Assembly (NCBI RefSeq): GCF_001262075.1
Contig: NZ_CP012073.1
Location: forward strand, 2,529,001 to 2,593,000
From: Ottowia sp. oral taxon 894
Lineage (GTDB): Bacteria > Pseudomonadota > Gammaproteobacteria > Burkholderiales > Burkholderiaceae_C
Length of the DNA: 64,000 nucleotides
Direction of reading: 5' to 3'
This document shows positions 44,564 to 52,995 of the stretch, in pieces. The position numbers were made by a program, and so were the translations under genes. Under the pieces are notes generated by a model, which was given only the letters and a program-made list of their open reading frames with translations, did no database searches and had not been told where the DNA came from. Numbering within the stretch: the first letter of the stretch is position 1; every line of letters starts with the position of its first letter.

Positions 44564-45626
44564 CCCTTACGCTCCCCCCATCCTGATTGATAGATTGCCT
44601 TGAATACCCCCCGTCACCGTCGCCGCGCCCGATTTGACCGTTGTCAGCATTGAAATCCTCAAAATAGCCGTTCTTCACAATTGCGCGGCAGGTGTCCAGC
44701 CCGATTTGTGGTAGGCGCGTGCCCTGTTGCGTGTAGCAACGACAGCCAATCGATTGCATCTCCACGCACGCCGCAGGCATGGGAACGCGCACGGGCTTGG
44801 TCAAATCGTCGTATTTGGGAGCCGTGTGAGGAAACTCTTCGATGCGGGGCACCTGTTCTTCCATCCATTCCCGTTTCGTCATTCTTGCCGCCCTTTCCGT
44901 GGCTGCGGGCTGCTGCATTTCAGATGCGCTATCGCCCGAGGCCTGCACGTCAGAGTCAGACCTGGCAGAAACCGATTCGGCCTTGGCCGAGAAATAGTGA
45001 AACACGTAGCCGATGAGAAGGGGCACGAGAACGACGGATGCCAAGAAAATCCATACCTGTTTCGGTATGGTTTTCTTGCCTGTGTGCATCACTGCACTGT
45101 TATACCAGCCATAAACCTCTTTGGGGAACTTGATCCGGCTGGCCTGGCCGGCCTTGGCCTGATTGGGTTTTTCGCAGGAAAGATTGACTGCATCGAATTC
45201 AACGCAGGAAGCCCCATCGAAGCCGAAAGGCCGTTTCAGATGCCGATGCCATCCAGGAGCGCCGACGAGACGCCGAACGAAACCATCAATATTTGACGGG
45301 TGTTGGCTGATGAAAAAGAAATCGAAACCCCGCGAACGATGTTCGGCCAAAGCCGCAACATAGTCCGGAGGTTTCTGGCTGGCAGGGCGAACAGGCAAAT
45401 CGTTATGCGCTTCATCAACCAGGCAGATTGAGCCGTCAGGGAGTTTTTGCCAGTCTTTGAAGTCGAATTTGGCCCAGCCAAATTCTTTCTCCTTTTCAGG
45501 TTTGAGATCGAACCTGCCGTTATAGAAAACGGGTCGTTCGGGATTTTCCAGTTGCAAATCCCGAACCCATCTCAGTGTATTGAGTGTTTTTCCGGTTCCA
45601 TTTGCCCCAGTGACCAGATACAGCAT
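44556..45626 (-). CDS. Prophage 2 Zot-family morphogenesis ATPase (pI)
   Basis: The 356-residue protein begins MLYLVTGANGTGKTLNTLRW, with Walker A GANGTGKT at 7-14. Walker B-like ICLVDEAHNDL follows at about 67-77. A transmembrane helix (IFLASVVLVPLLIGYVFHYF) lies near 192-212, and a periplasmic tail with cysteines (GCRCYTQQG) follows. It belongs to the Zot family but differs strongly from the prophage 1 protein. It extrudes the filament through the envelope. It follows the pVI-like gene by 12 bases. Confidence 0.9.
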   Translation of the reverse strand: MLYLVTGANGTGKTLNTLRWVRDLQLENPERPVFYNGRFDLKPEKEKEFGWAKFDFKDWQKLPDGSICLVDEAHNDLPVRPASQKPPDYVAALAEHRSRGFDFFFISQHPSNIDGFVRRLVGAPGWHRHLKRPFGFDGASCVEFDAVNLSCEKPNQAKAGQASRIKFPKEVYGWYNSAVMHTGKKTIPKQVWIFLASVVLVPLLIGYVFHYFSAKAESVSARSDSDVQASGDSASEMQQPAATERAARMTKREWMEEQVPRIEEFPHTAPKYDDLTKPVRVPMPAACVEMQSIGCRCYTQQGTRLPQIGLDTCRAIVKNGYFEDFNADNGQIGRGDGDGGYSRQSINQDGGSVRGG

Positions 45627-45638
45627 CGCTTTTCCTTT

Positions 45639-45941
45639 CTAACCCATTACCATTTTTTTGACCTTGTCGCTTGATCCAAATTTGAGAAGCATGCGCATCG
45701 TGATTGCAGACATCAGCATGCTAATGCATACGCCCACTTTCAGAAACGCTATGAGACTCACCAGGTCAGCGGGCAGGCCATTGAGTGATTGAAGCCCGCG
45801 ATCGATGATCCATTTCATGGACTGATTGACCCCAATAAAAGTCACGGCGGAAATACCAAGGCTGACGAGAACGCGCAGAACGACACTGCGCAAAATGAGC
45901 ATGAACGCGCCCCAAAAGATGGAGGCAAGCAATGCGGGCAT
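45639..45941 (-). CDS. Prophage 2 pVI-like minor coat protein (DUF2523 type)
   Basis: The 100-residue protein has three hydrophobic helices (LLASIFWGAFMLILRSVVLR, VSLGISAVTFIGVN, FLKVGVCISMLMSAITMRML) and a basic end (KVKKMVMG). It sits between the adsorption gene and zot as in prophage 1 and in many inoviruses. Likely releases the virion tip together with the adsorption protein. Confidence 0.72.
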   Translation of the reverse strand: MPALLASIFWGAFMLILRSVVLRVLVSLGISAVTFIGVNQSMKWIIDRGLQSLNGLPADLVSLIAFLKVGVCISMLMSAITMRMLLKFGSSDKVKKMVMG

Positions 45942-45959
45942 GTTGAGAATCCCCCAGAA

Positions 45960-47350
<1,391 letters not shown>

Positions 47351-47372
<22 letters not shown>

Positions 47373-47410
47373 AATGCCCCCAGCATGGCAATCAGCAAAT
47401 AAATACCCAT
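47351..47410 (-). CDS. Tiny hydrophobic coat-like protein (pVII/pIX-like)
   Basis: A 19-residue ORF (MGIYLLIAMLGALWLIFTA) lies between coat and adsorption genes and overlaps the adsorption GTG start by 22 bases. It matches the 30-residue hydrophobic ORF of prophage 1 in position and overlap. A second copy sits in the silent repeat arm at 43797-43856. Too short for certainty. Confidence 0.45.
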
Positions 47411-47450
47411 AATGCCCACAGCCTAGATGCCCTTTCGGGCATCCGGGCTT

Positions 47451-47660
47451 TTATCCCTTGATTGCGCGGCGTACCCACGCATAAGCAGCAACGGCAACAA
47501 TAACGATAAGTGTCGCTGCGCCGATAGCACTCACAGGGGTTACGGTGTCTTTGATTTCCTTGACGACTTCAGTGACTTCAATGACCGCGTGCGCGGGCAC
47601 TGATGCCATCAAAAGCGCGAAGAATGCAGAGAAAGCCGCAAACAGTTTTTTCATGCTCAT
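47451..47660 (-). CDS. Prophage 2 major coat protein (pVIII-like) precursor
   Basis: 69 residues: signal (KKLFAAFSAFFALLMASVPA, cleavage near AHA-VIEV), an acidic stretch (VTEVVKEIKD), one transmembrane helix (AIGAATLIVIVAVAAYAWV) and basic end (RRAIKG). This is the pVIII layout. ATG 47660 has GGAG 7 bases before it and overlaps the upstream gene's stop by ATGA. Its last codons are part of the inverted repeat. Confidence 0.82.
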   Translation of the reverse strand: MSMKKLFAAFSAFFALLMASVPAHAVIEVTEVVKEIKDTVTPVSAIGAATLIVIVAVAAYAWVRRAIKG

Positions 47661-47857
47661 GTTTCATCTCCAAGATTTGAGCTTCCATCACGAATCGACC
47701 TGATCAGAAGGCGAAAACTCCAACCGACGGCCCAGACCAGCAGGATGGCAATGCCGATCTGTAAAGCATCCCCGGGCGGTAAATCGAGCACGGGAATACT
47801 TATCTGGTGCGTGACAGTGCACGCGGAAGAGCACTGAATCACAACGGGTTGAGTCAT
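47657..47857 (-). CDS. Prophage 2 small membrane protein
   Basis: 66 residues with a hydrophobic helix (ALQIGIAILLVWAVGWSFRL) after a Cys-containing N-terminus (VVIQCSSACTVTHQ). Overlaps both the ssDNA-binding gene (by ATGA, 47854-47857) and the coat gene. Corresponds in position to the 47-residue protein of prophage 1. Probably a minor coat or assembly protein. Confidence 0.6.
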   Translation of the reverse strand: MTQPVVIQCSSACTVTHQISIPVLDLPPGDALQIGIAILLVWAVGWSFRLLIRSIRDGSSNLGDET

Positions 47858-48144
47858 GCCGCTGCCTTGGCCCGCTCAACCGGAATAACCGAAGAGATTT
47901 CCTGAACACGTCGCCCGTAGCGCATGATGTCGTGCATCTCGACGTCGCAGATGAGAGGCGGGGTTAGGTGTTTGATCTTTTCGAGAACTTCAGAAGGGCA
48001 GTCGTACGTCGTGCCAGATGCGCCCTTGGCGGTTTCGGAAGTGGAGAGGGGGATACAGGTGTGCAGCCTGCTCATGTCATATGGCTTGCCGGTTTTGCTG
48101 CTGGTGCCGGTCAAGATTTCAAAGCCGATAACGTTCATTCGCAT
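47854..48144 (-). CDS. Prophage 2 ssDNA-binding protein (gpV-like)
   Basis: ATG 48144 (MRMNVIGFEILTGTSSKTGK) gives 96 residues, overlapping the Rep stop by 26 bases. Sequence such as KPYDMSRLHTCIPL and GTTYDCPSEVLEKI fits a small beta-barrel ssDNA-binding protein placed after Rep, as in Pf- and Xanthomonas-type phages. Assignment is from position and size mainly. Confidence 0.6.
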   Translation of the reverse strand: MRMNVIGFEILTGTSSKTGKPYDMSRLHTCIPLSTSETAKGASGTTYDCPSEVLEKIKHLTPPLICDVEMHDIMRYGRRVQEISSVIPVERAKAAA

Positions 48145-49246
48145 TTCGAGTCCTTTCGCACTGGAGAAAGTCTTTGTCAAAGAAACCGGCTACGGCGGCT
48201 TTCTCCAGCCTTGCGGGTACGCCGTTGACGGTTAAAAAACTAAGGGTGTCCGCGTCACTCATGTGCAGGCGCATGACGTGGATGCATTTGCCGTATGCTT
48301 CACGGGCGTGGTGGATGAGCTTTTGCAGGCTGATTTCGCCTTCGCGCTGATGCGTGGGTACTTTTTGCGGGGCTGATGCAATGACGCGTTCGAGACACTT
48401 GTAGGCGCCGACGAAATAGCGGTCACAGTCGATGAGCATGTCCAGGGACAGATCGCGGTCGATGTTGCGGAACTCGATTTCAAAGCGTGTCCACAAGCTG
48501 GACGGGTCGCCCAGCTGGCGGCCTTTCTCGTACGCGCGGAGCATCTTTCCGTTTGCGCGGCGGCCGACCTCAAAAGTGCGGCCGTGGTGAGGAGAGAGCC
48601 AGTCGCCTACGAGCGAATGACGGGGCATGCGCCCGCCTGCATTGAAGTCACCGGCCGAATACCAAGACGCGCAGTCTTCGACGGTGTATTGGCCATCTAA
48701 CAAGTCGCAAGCCAGGTCGATGCGGGTGAGGGTGTAGGCGAAATGAGATGCGACGAACGAAGAGAAAGCGTGCCAATTGAGAACTGCGGAACAGCCTTTG
48801 CCGGAGAGGTCGAATCGCGCACGATTGGCTTTGTTGCCGCTGCCGCCCCAGTCCAGGCGGGCTACGGGGACTTCTTCGTTTTCTACGCGAACGAAGAAGC
48901 GGATGCCGTGGGCGTAGCCAAGGATGCCGGTGCCCACCTGGGCGGTCACGTTGCGGCCAAGGGCGGAGCGCAAGAAATCAAGGTGTTCAAGGTAGTGCTT
49001 GCGCTGGGGGTCAATCTGGAAGGTGTATGTCAGCCAGTCGGGTTTCGCGTGTGTCTTGATTGGCCCCGGGGTACTTTCCCCCCCTGTTAGAGCAGGGGGG
49101 TTGTGGGGCCTTCGCGCTTCGCTTGGCGGCCTCGCAAGCTCGGCCGTCGCGCTTCGCGCTTCGGCCCCACGCGCGCACGCTCCAACACGGAGGTCACGGA
49201 CGAAGCTGCTTACGCGGCTCATAGCGGCAACCTCATTTGCAGCCAA
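48119..49246 (-). CDS. Prophage 2 rolling-circle initiator, Rep_trans/RstA type
   Basis: The 375-residue ORF has the Rep_trans-like core: WLTYTFQIDPQRKHYLEHLD, YTLTRIDLACDLLDGQYTVE, then GRTFEVGRRANGKMLRAYEK and WTRFEIEFRNIDRDL. This is the RstA/pT181-type initiator family rather than the gpII type of prophage 1. The first 60 residues cross a GC-rich hairpin region (49062-49170) and are low in complexity. The true start may be downstream or at ATG 49222. It nicks the origin for rolling-circle replication. Confidence 0.8.
   Translation of the reverse strand: MAANEVAAMSRVSSFVRDLRVGACARGAEARSATAELARPPSEARRPHNPPALTGGESTPGPIKTHAKPDWLTYTFQIDPQRKHYLEHLDFLRSALGRNVTAQVGTGILGYAHGIRFFVRVENEEVPVARLDWGGSGNKANRARFDLSGKGCSAVLNWHAFSSFVASHFAYTLTRIDLACDLLDGQYTVEDCASWYSAGDFNAGGRMPRHSLVGDWLSPHHGRTFEVGRRANGKMLRAYEKGRQLGDPSSLWTRFEIEFRNIDRDLSLDMLIDCDRYFVGAYKCLERVIASAPQKVPTHQREGEISLQKLIHHAREAYGKCIHVMRLHMSDADTLSFLTVNGVPARLEKAAVAGFFDKDFLQCERTRNANERYRL
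49062..49170. other. Prophage 2 GC-rich competing hairpins, candidate origin
   Basis: CCCCCCTG-ttagag-CAGGGGGG (49079-49100) is enclosed by GGCCCC (49062-49067) and GGGGCC (49105-49110). The latter arm can instead pair, as GTGGGGCC (49103-49110), with GGCCCCAC (49163-49170). The region lies just ahead of the Rep core, like 22432-22504 in prophage 1. Confidence 0.45.
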
Positions 49247-49378
49247 AAGGCTTTGTTCAGCACAGGGCGCGGCCGGGGGCAGGATGGAGAGGGTGCCCGC
49301 CCCGCCCTGCTGCGGACTGCCGGAGCCTGCAACAGCGTGACAGCCCGGTCACTGGGTAATGCGCGAGGGGGGGCGGGC

Positions 49379-49627
49379 TTAAACATGGTCGGTCTCCAGC
49401 TGATCGACTGGCGGCTGGACTGGGGCGGCAGCGGCCATCAGGCCATGACGCACGTAATCGGCCAAAACGCCAGCTATCAGATCCGCGTGGAGACCGGACG
49501 AAATCTCAAATTCAGCGCCGTAAATAGTCCGAACAGTGCAGCCGTGTTGAGCAACGTCGCGGGAGGCGAATTCAAGAAAGTAGCGCTCGCGGCAAGTGAG
49601 CGCGGAGAGAGGGGGGAGAGAGGACAT
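49379..49627 (-). CDS. Small prophage 2 early protein
   Basis: ATG 49627 gives 82 residues. The stretch ISSGLHADLIAGVLADYVRH is shared with the 54-residue prophage 1 protein at 21507-21671, which is also the first gene right of the operator. The N-terminal half (ALTCRERYFLEFASRDVAQH) has no counterpart there. Function unknown; a conserved early regulator is plausible. Confidence 0.6.
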   Translation of the reverse strand: MSSLPPLSALTCRERYFLEFASRDVAQHGCTVRTIYGAEFEISSGLHADLIAGVLADYVRHGLMAAAAPVQPPVDQLETDHV

Positions 49628-49639
49628 GTGCAGGCTCCA

Positions 49640-49701
49640 TTCACAAAAGTGAAGAAAGCCTAGCAAAAAATCACAAATGTGAAAACCGTGGTTCACGAAC
49701 C
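49640..49701. promoter_or_regulatory. Prophage 2 operator array
   Basis: Three palindromes lie in the divergent region between repressor and early gene: TTCACAAAAGTGAA (49640-49653), TCACAAATGTGA (49671-49682) and GGTTCACGAACC (49690-49701). The shared TTCAC/GTGAA half-sites suggest a dimeric repressor. They differ from the prophage 1 operator (TGTTGAT/ATCAACA), which implies separate immunity. Confidence 0.6.
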
Positions 49702-49744
49702 GTTATAAGATGCTCCCCCCTTGACGAATCAAGCCCTTTCAGCT

Positions 49745-50005
49745 ATGCGAACCACTGCCCAGCTTCTGGAACACGCTTTGAAAACACGCCCAGCGCAATT
49801 TTGGTGCGACCGCTACTACCTGAACGCATCAACAATTTCGATGGCGAAGAAACGCGGACACCTAAGCCCCGTTCTCGCAGGGAACCTTGCCTACGATTTA
49901 GGCGAAGATGTCACGAAATGGATGCTTATTGCGGCAACCGAAACGGAACGTTTTACACACATGAGCGAGCGACTTCGGGAATTGCTGCTGGACCGAAACC
50001 CATAG
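49745..50005 (+). CDS. Prophage 2 repressor-like HTH protein
   Basis: ATG 49745 gives 86 residues, the same length as the prophage 1 protein, with FWCDRYYLNASTISMAKKRG as the helix-turn-helix region and HLSPVLAGNLAYDLGEDVTK after it. The stop is CCA TAG, the last bases of which are host repeat sequence at the att core. Divergent from the phage operon, with an operator array upstream. Probably maintains lysogeny. Confidence 0.72.
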   Translation: MRTTAQLLEHALKTRPAQFWCDRYYLNASTISMAKKRGHLSPVLAGNLAYDLGEDVTKWMLIAATETERFTHMSERLRELLLDRNP

Positions 50006-50072
50006 CATGAGGTCCTAGTGGAATCTGCGCGAGATGGATTTTTTGCCTCCTTGAATTTGCTCCTGTTTCTTG
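50000..50072 (+). repeat. Family-1 repeat right part (attL-side of prophage 2)
   Basis: CCATAGCATGAGGTCCTAGT, a variable centre, then cttgaatttgctcctgtttc. With 43003-43014 it would form a complete repeat. Confidence 0.78.
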
Positions 50073-50169
50073 CTGACAAGCAAAGGGCCATGCCGTGCTC
50101 GCTCCATCCGTATTCCGCACCCGGCCATGCCCCTGCGCCGCATGGGGCGGCCCATAGAATCCGCGCCCT

Positions 50170-52425
50170 ATGTCCTATCTCGTCCTGGCCCGCAAATACC
50201 GTCCGCGCAACTTTTCAGAAATGGTGGGCCAGGAGCACGTGGTGCAGGCCCTGGGCAATGCGCTCACGCAGCAGCGCCTGCATCACGCCTATTTGTTCAC
50301 CGGCACGCGCGGCGTGGGCAAAACCACGGTCTCGCGCATCCTGGCCAAATCGCTCAACTGCACGGGGCCTGACGGGCAAGGCGGCATCACCGCCACCCCT
50401 TGCGGCCAGTGCGCGGCCTGCACGGCCATCGACGCCGGGCGCTTTGTGGACTACACCGAGCTGGACGCTGCCAGCAACCGGGGCGTGGACGAAGTGCAGG
50501 GCCTGCTCGAGCAAGCCGTCTACAAGCCCGTGCAAGGGCGCTTCAAGGTCTTCATGATTGACGAAGTGCACATGCTCAGCAACACGGCGTTCAACGCCAT
50601 GCTCAAAACGCTGGAAGAGCCGCCCGAATACCTGAAATTCGTGCTCGCCACCACCGACCCGCAGAAAGTGCCCGTCACCGTTCTTTCGCGCTGCCTGCAA
50701 TTCAACCTGCGGCCCATGGCCCCCGAAACCGTGCTGGCGCACTTGCAACGCGTGCTGGCGCAAGAAAACGTGCCCGCCGAAGCCGCCGCCTTGCGCCTGC
50801 TGGCGCGCGCCGCGCGCGGCTCCATGCGCGACGCCCTCAGCCTGACCGACCAGGCCATCGCCTTCGGCAGCGGCCAGATTGCCGAAGCGGGCGTGCGCCA
50901 GATGCTCGGCAGCGTGGACGGCAGCCTCGTCTTTGCCTTGATTGACGCGCTGGCCGCCGCCGATGGCCGCGCCGTGGTGCAAACCGTAGACCACCTGCGC
51001 GCCCACGGCCTTTCAGCCGCCACCGCGCTGGAAGACATGGCCAGCGTGCTCCAGCGCATGGCCGTGCACCAGGCCGTGCCCGGCATGCCCGTGGACGAAG
51101 CTGACCCCGACGCGCAGGAAACCGCCCGCCTGGCCGCCCTGCTGCCGCCCGATGAAACGCAGCTGCTCTACAGCCTGTGCATTCATGGCCGCGCCGAACT
51201 GGGCCTGGCCCCCGACGAATACACCGGCCTGCTGATGACCCTGCTGCGCCTGCTGCCCTTCAAACCATCTGCCGCCCAACCCGGCGGCAGCGGCCGCGCC
51301 GCGCCAGAAAAAAAAACACTGAAAGCGGATGAGGCCGCTGCATCGACCCCCGCTGCGGCAACACCGCCGCCCGCCAGCGCCGCAAACCCCATCACACCTG
51401 CCGCAGACCCAGAAGCCGCGCCCAATGAAGTCCGGCAGCCCGCCCCGGCCGCCCAGCCCGCCGCCGGTTCCCCGGCAGCCCCCGCATCCAGCGCCCCGCA
51501 AGCGCCTGCTGCCCGCCCGGCCCCATCGCCCGCCCACACGGCTGATGCGCCCCCCGCGCCAGCCGCTGCCGCCCTGCCTGAAACAGCCCAAACCGAAGAA
51601 GCCCCAACCAAAGAAGCCCAAACCGCAAAAGCCGCAGCCTTCGCCCAGCCCGCCTTCCTTGCGCCGCCAGACAGCGCCAGCGAGCCGGATGACGACGGCT
51701 GGTTCGACGCCCTCATGGCTGAAGGCGACCCAGACGCTCCCGGCAGTGCCCCGCCCTGGCATGACGCCGCCGAACCCGCCCGCCAGCTGCCGCGCCCGCC
51801 AGCCGTGCAGGCCCTGCCCGTCATCGCCGCGCCTCACACCCGCCACGCCACGCCGGATGTGGCCGCGCCGCCCGCCCCTGAAGCGCCTGGCGCAACCGGC
51901 GAGCCAGGCGCGGTTCAAACGCCTTCCGCCGCCAGCCTCATCGCCATTCCCGTGCGCGAAACCTCAGCGCGCGAAAGCCCTTCCAGCGCGCCCGCCGCTT
52001 CCTCCAGCGCTGCGCCGCCCGCCTTCACCCCCTCGCCCGAAGGCAGCTTCTGGCACGCCCTCGTGCAAGAACTCATCGCCCGCGAAGCCATCACCGCCCT
52101 CGCGCGCGAACTCGCCTTGCAATCACAACTCATCGCCCGAGGCGAAGGCGTCTGGACGCTGCGCACCGCCAATGCCACCCTGGCCCAGCCCGCCACCGCC
52201 GCCCGCCTGCAAGCCGCCTTGCAAGCCGCAGGCCACGCCATCACGCTGCAAGTGCAAACCGGCGAAACCGCCGACCTCACCGACACCCCCGCCCGCCGCA
52301 ATGCCCAGCACGCCGCCGCCCGCCTGCAAGCCGCCCGCGAGCTGCTCATGGCCGACCCTTTTGTGCAGCACATCACCCGCGAGCTGGGCGCCCGCCTTGT
52401 TCCCGGCAGCCTGAAAGCGCTTTGA
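50170..52425 (+). CDS. dnaX: DNA polymerase III subunit tau/gamma
   Basis: The 751-residue clamp-loader ATPase starts MSYLVLARKYRPRNFSEMVG. It has Walker A (FTGTRGVGKTTVSRILAKS), a zinc module (CGQCAACTAIDAGR after a first Cys), Walker B/SRC region (FMIDEVHMLSN, VTVLSRCLQFNL) and domain III to about 375. A long Ala/Pro tau-specific region follows, then the C-terminal alpha-binding domain (GSFWHALVQELIAREAITAL). An A9 run at 51308-51316 sits at the gamma/tau junction. A -1 shift there meets TGA at 51330, giving a gamma of about 386 residues. No ybaB-recR follows; repeats do. Confidence 0.95.
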   Translation: MSYLVLARKYRPRNFSEMVGQEHVVQALGNALTQQRLHHAYLFTGTRGVGKTTVSRILAKSLNCTGPDGQGGITATPCGQCAACTAIDAGRFVDYTELDAASNRGVDEVQGLLEQAVYKPVQGRFKVFMIDEVHMLSNTAFNAMLKTLEEPPEYLKFVLATTDPQKVPVTVLSRCLQFNLRPMAPETVLAHLQRVLAQENVPAEAAALRLLARAARGSMRDALSLTDQAIAFGSGQIAEAGVRQMLGSVDGSLVFALIDALAAADGRAVVQTVDHLRAHGLSAATALEDMASVLQRMAVHQAVPGMPVDEADPDAQETARLAALLPPDETQLLYSLCIHGRAELGLAPDEYTGLLMTLLRLLPFKPSAAQPGGSGRAAPEKKTLKADEAAASTPAAATPPPASAANPITPAADPEAAPNEVRQPAPAAQPAAGSPAAPASSAPQAPAARPAPSPAHTADAPPAPAAAALPETAQTEEAPTKEAQTAKAAAFAQPAFLAPPDSASEPDDDGWFDALMAEGDPDAPGSAPPWHDAAEPARQLPRPPAVQALPVIAAPHTRHATPDVAAPPAPEAPGATGEPGAVQTPSAASLIAIPVRETSARESPSSAPAASSSAAPPAFTPSPEGSFWHALVQELIAREAITALARELALQSQLIARGEGVWTLRTANATLAQPATAARLQAALQAAGHAITLQVQTGETADLTDTPARRNAQHAAARLQAARELLMADPFVQHITRELGARLVPGSLKAL
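51308..51332 (+). promoter_or_regulatory. dnaX A9 slippage site with -1 frame stop
   Basis: Codons GAA AAA AAA ACA contain nine consecutive A in a GC-rich gene. In the -1 frame the next codons are AAC ACT GAA AGC GGA TGA; in the +1 frame TGA occurs at 51320-51322. This matches the logic of gamma production by ribosomal frameshifting (E. coli) or transcriptional slippage on an A9 run (Thermus). Confidence 0.6.
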
Positions 52426-52614
52426 GCGCGCCAGGCGACCAGCACGGCCCCAGAGCTTGTTCAAGGGCTGGCCACGAGAGGATGAAAGAGCAGATGAGAG
52501 CTTGGGCAGCCAGCGCAAGCCGCAGACGGGCTGGCTGACCGGCCAGCCAATTGCGACGCAACAGGCCGTCGGGGTCGTTTTTTAGCGCCTGTGGGCGAGC
52601 GTTGGAAGGTCTAT

Positions 52615-52702
52615 TTTAGCTCTCTTATTCATAGCATGATGTCCTAGTGGATACTGCGCAGACCGGTGTTTTGGCCCTCTCAAATTTGCTCCTGTTTCTG
52701 AG
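52615..52702 (+). repeat. Intergenic repeat family 1, copy I
   Basis: Tttagctctcttattcatag, catgatgtcctagtggatac and caaatttgctcctgtttctg. One of the best matches to the consensus. Confidence 0.83.
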
Positions 52703-52713
52703 ACTCTGCCCAG

Positions 52714-52860
52714 AGTTGAGCCGTGAGGGGAAAAGAGTGAATCGGGATGGACCGCAAGACGCAAGGCCTGACTGTCCGCCTGCTGCCTGACAAGGCATTT
52801 GCAACGCCATGGACTGCCCAAGTCCGCGCTTTCTGCGTTCGCGGACTTTGAACAAGCTTC
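52714..52860 (-). repeat. Intergenic repeat family 2, copy 3 (reversed)
   Basis: Its reverse complement starts GAAGCTTGTTCAAAGTCCGC and ends CTTGCGGTCCATCCCGATTC then ACTCTTTTCCCCTCACGG. It matches copies at 29436 and 59610 at both ends. Confidence 0.6.
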
Positions 52861-52995
52861 TCAGCACGGGCTGCGTGTTGCAGTTGCGCTCATTCCCGCT
52901 GGTGAATCAGCCGCCGCAAAACGCCTGGCGCCACCGCGCCGCAAGGATCGCGGGTTGGCCGTGAGCGTGAAAAGAGGCAGCGGCATTCGCTCCGG

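Larger units (their letters stand above)
52426..52995. other. Repeat-rich intergenic region
   Basis: The 570 bases between the convergent dnaX and permease genes hold a partial family-2 start (gagcttgttcaagggctgg at 52451), a full family-1 copy and a full reversed family-2 copy. No gene or RNA is recognised. Confidence 0.6.

Noticed and set aside
49745-50005. Stand-alone antitoxin
   Set aside because: The small HTH protein has a homologue in the same place of the other prophage and no toxin partner; phage repressor is the better reading.
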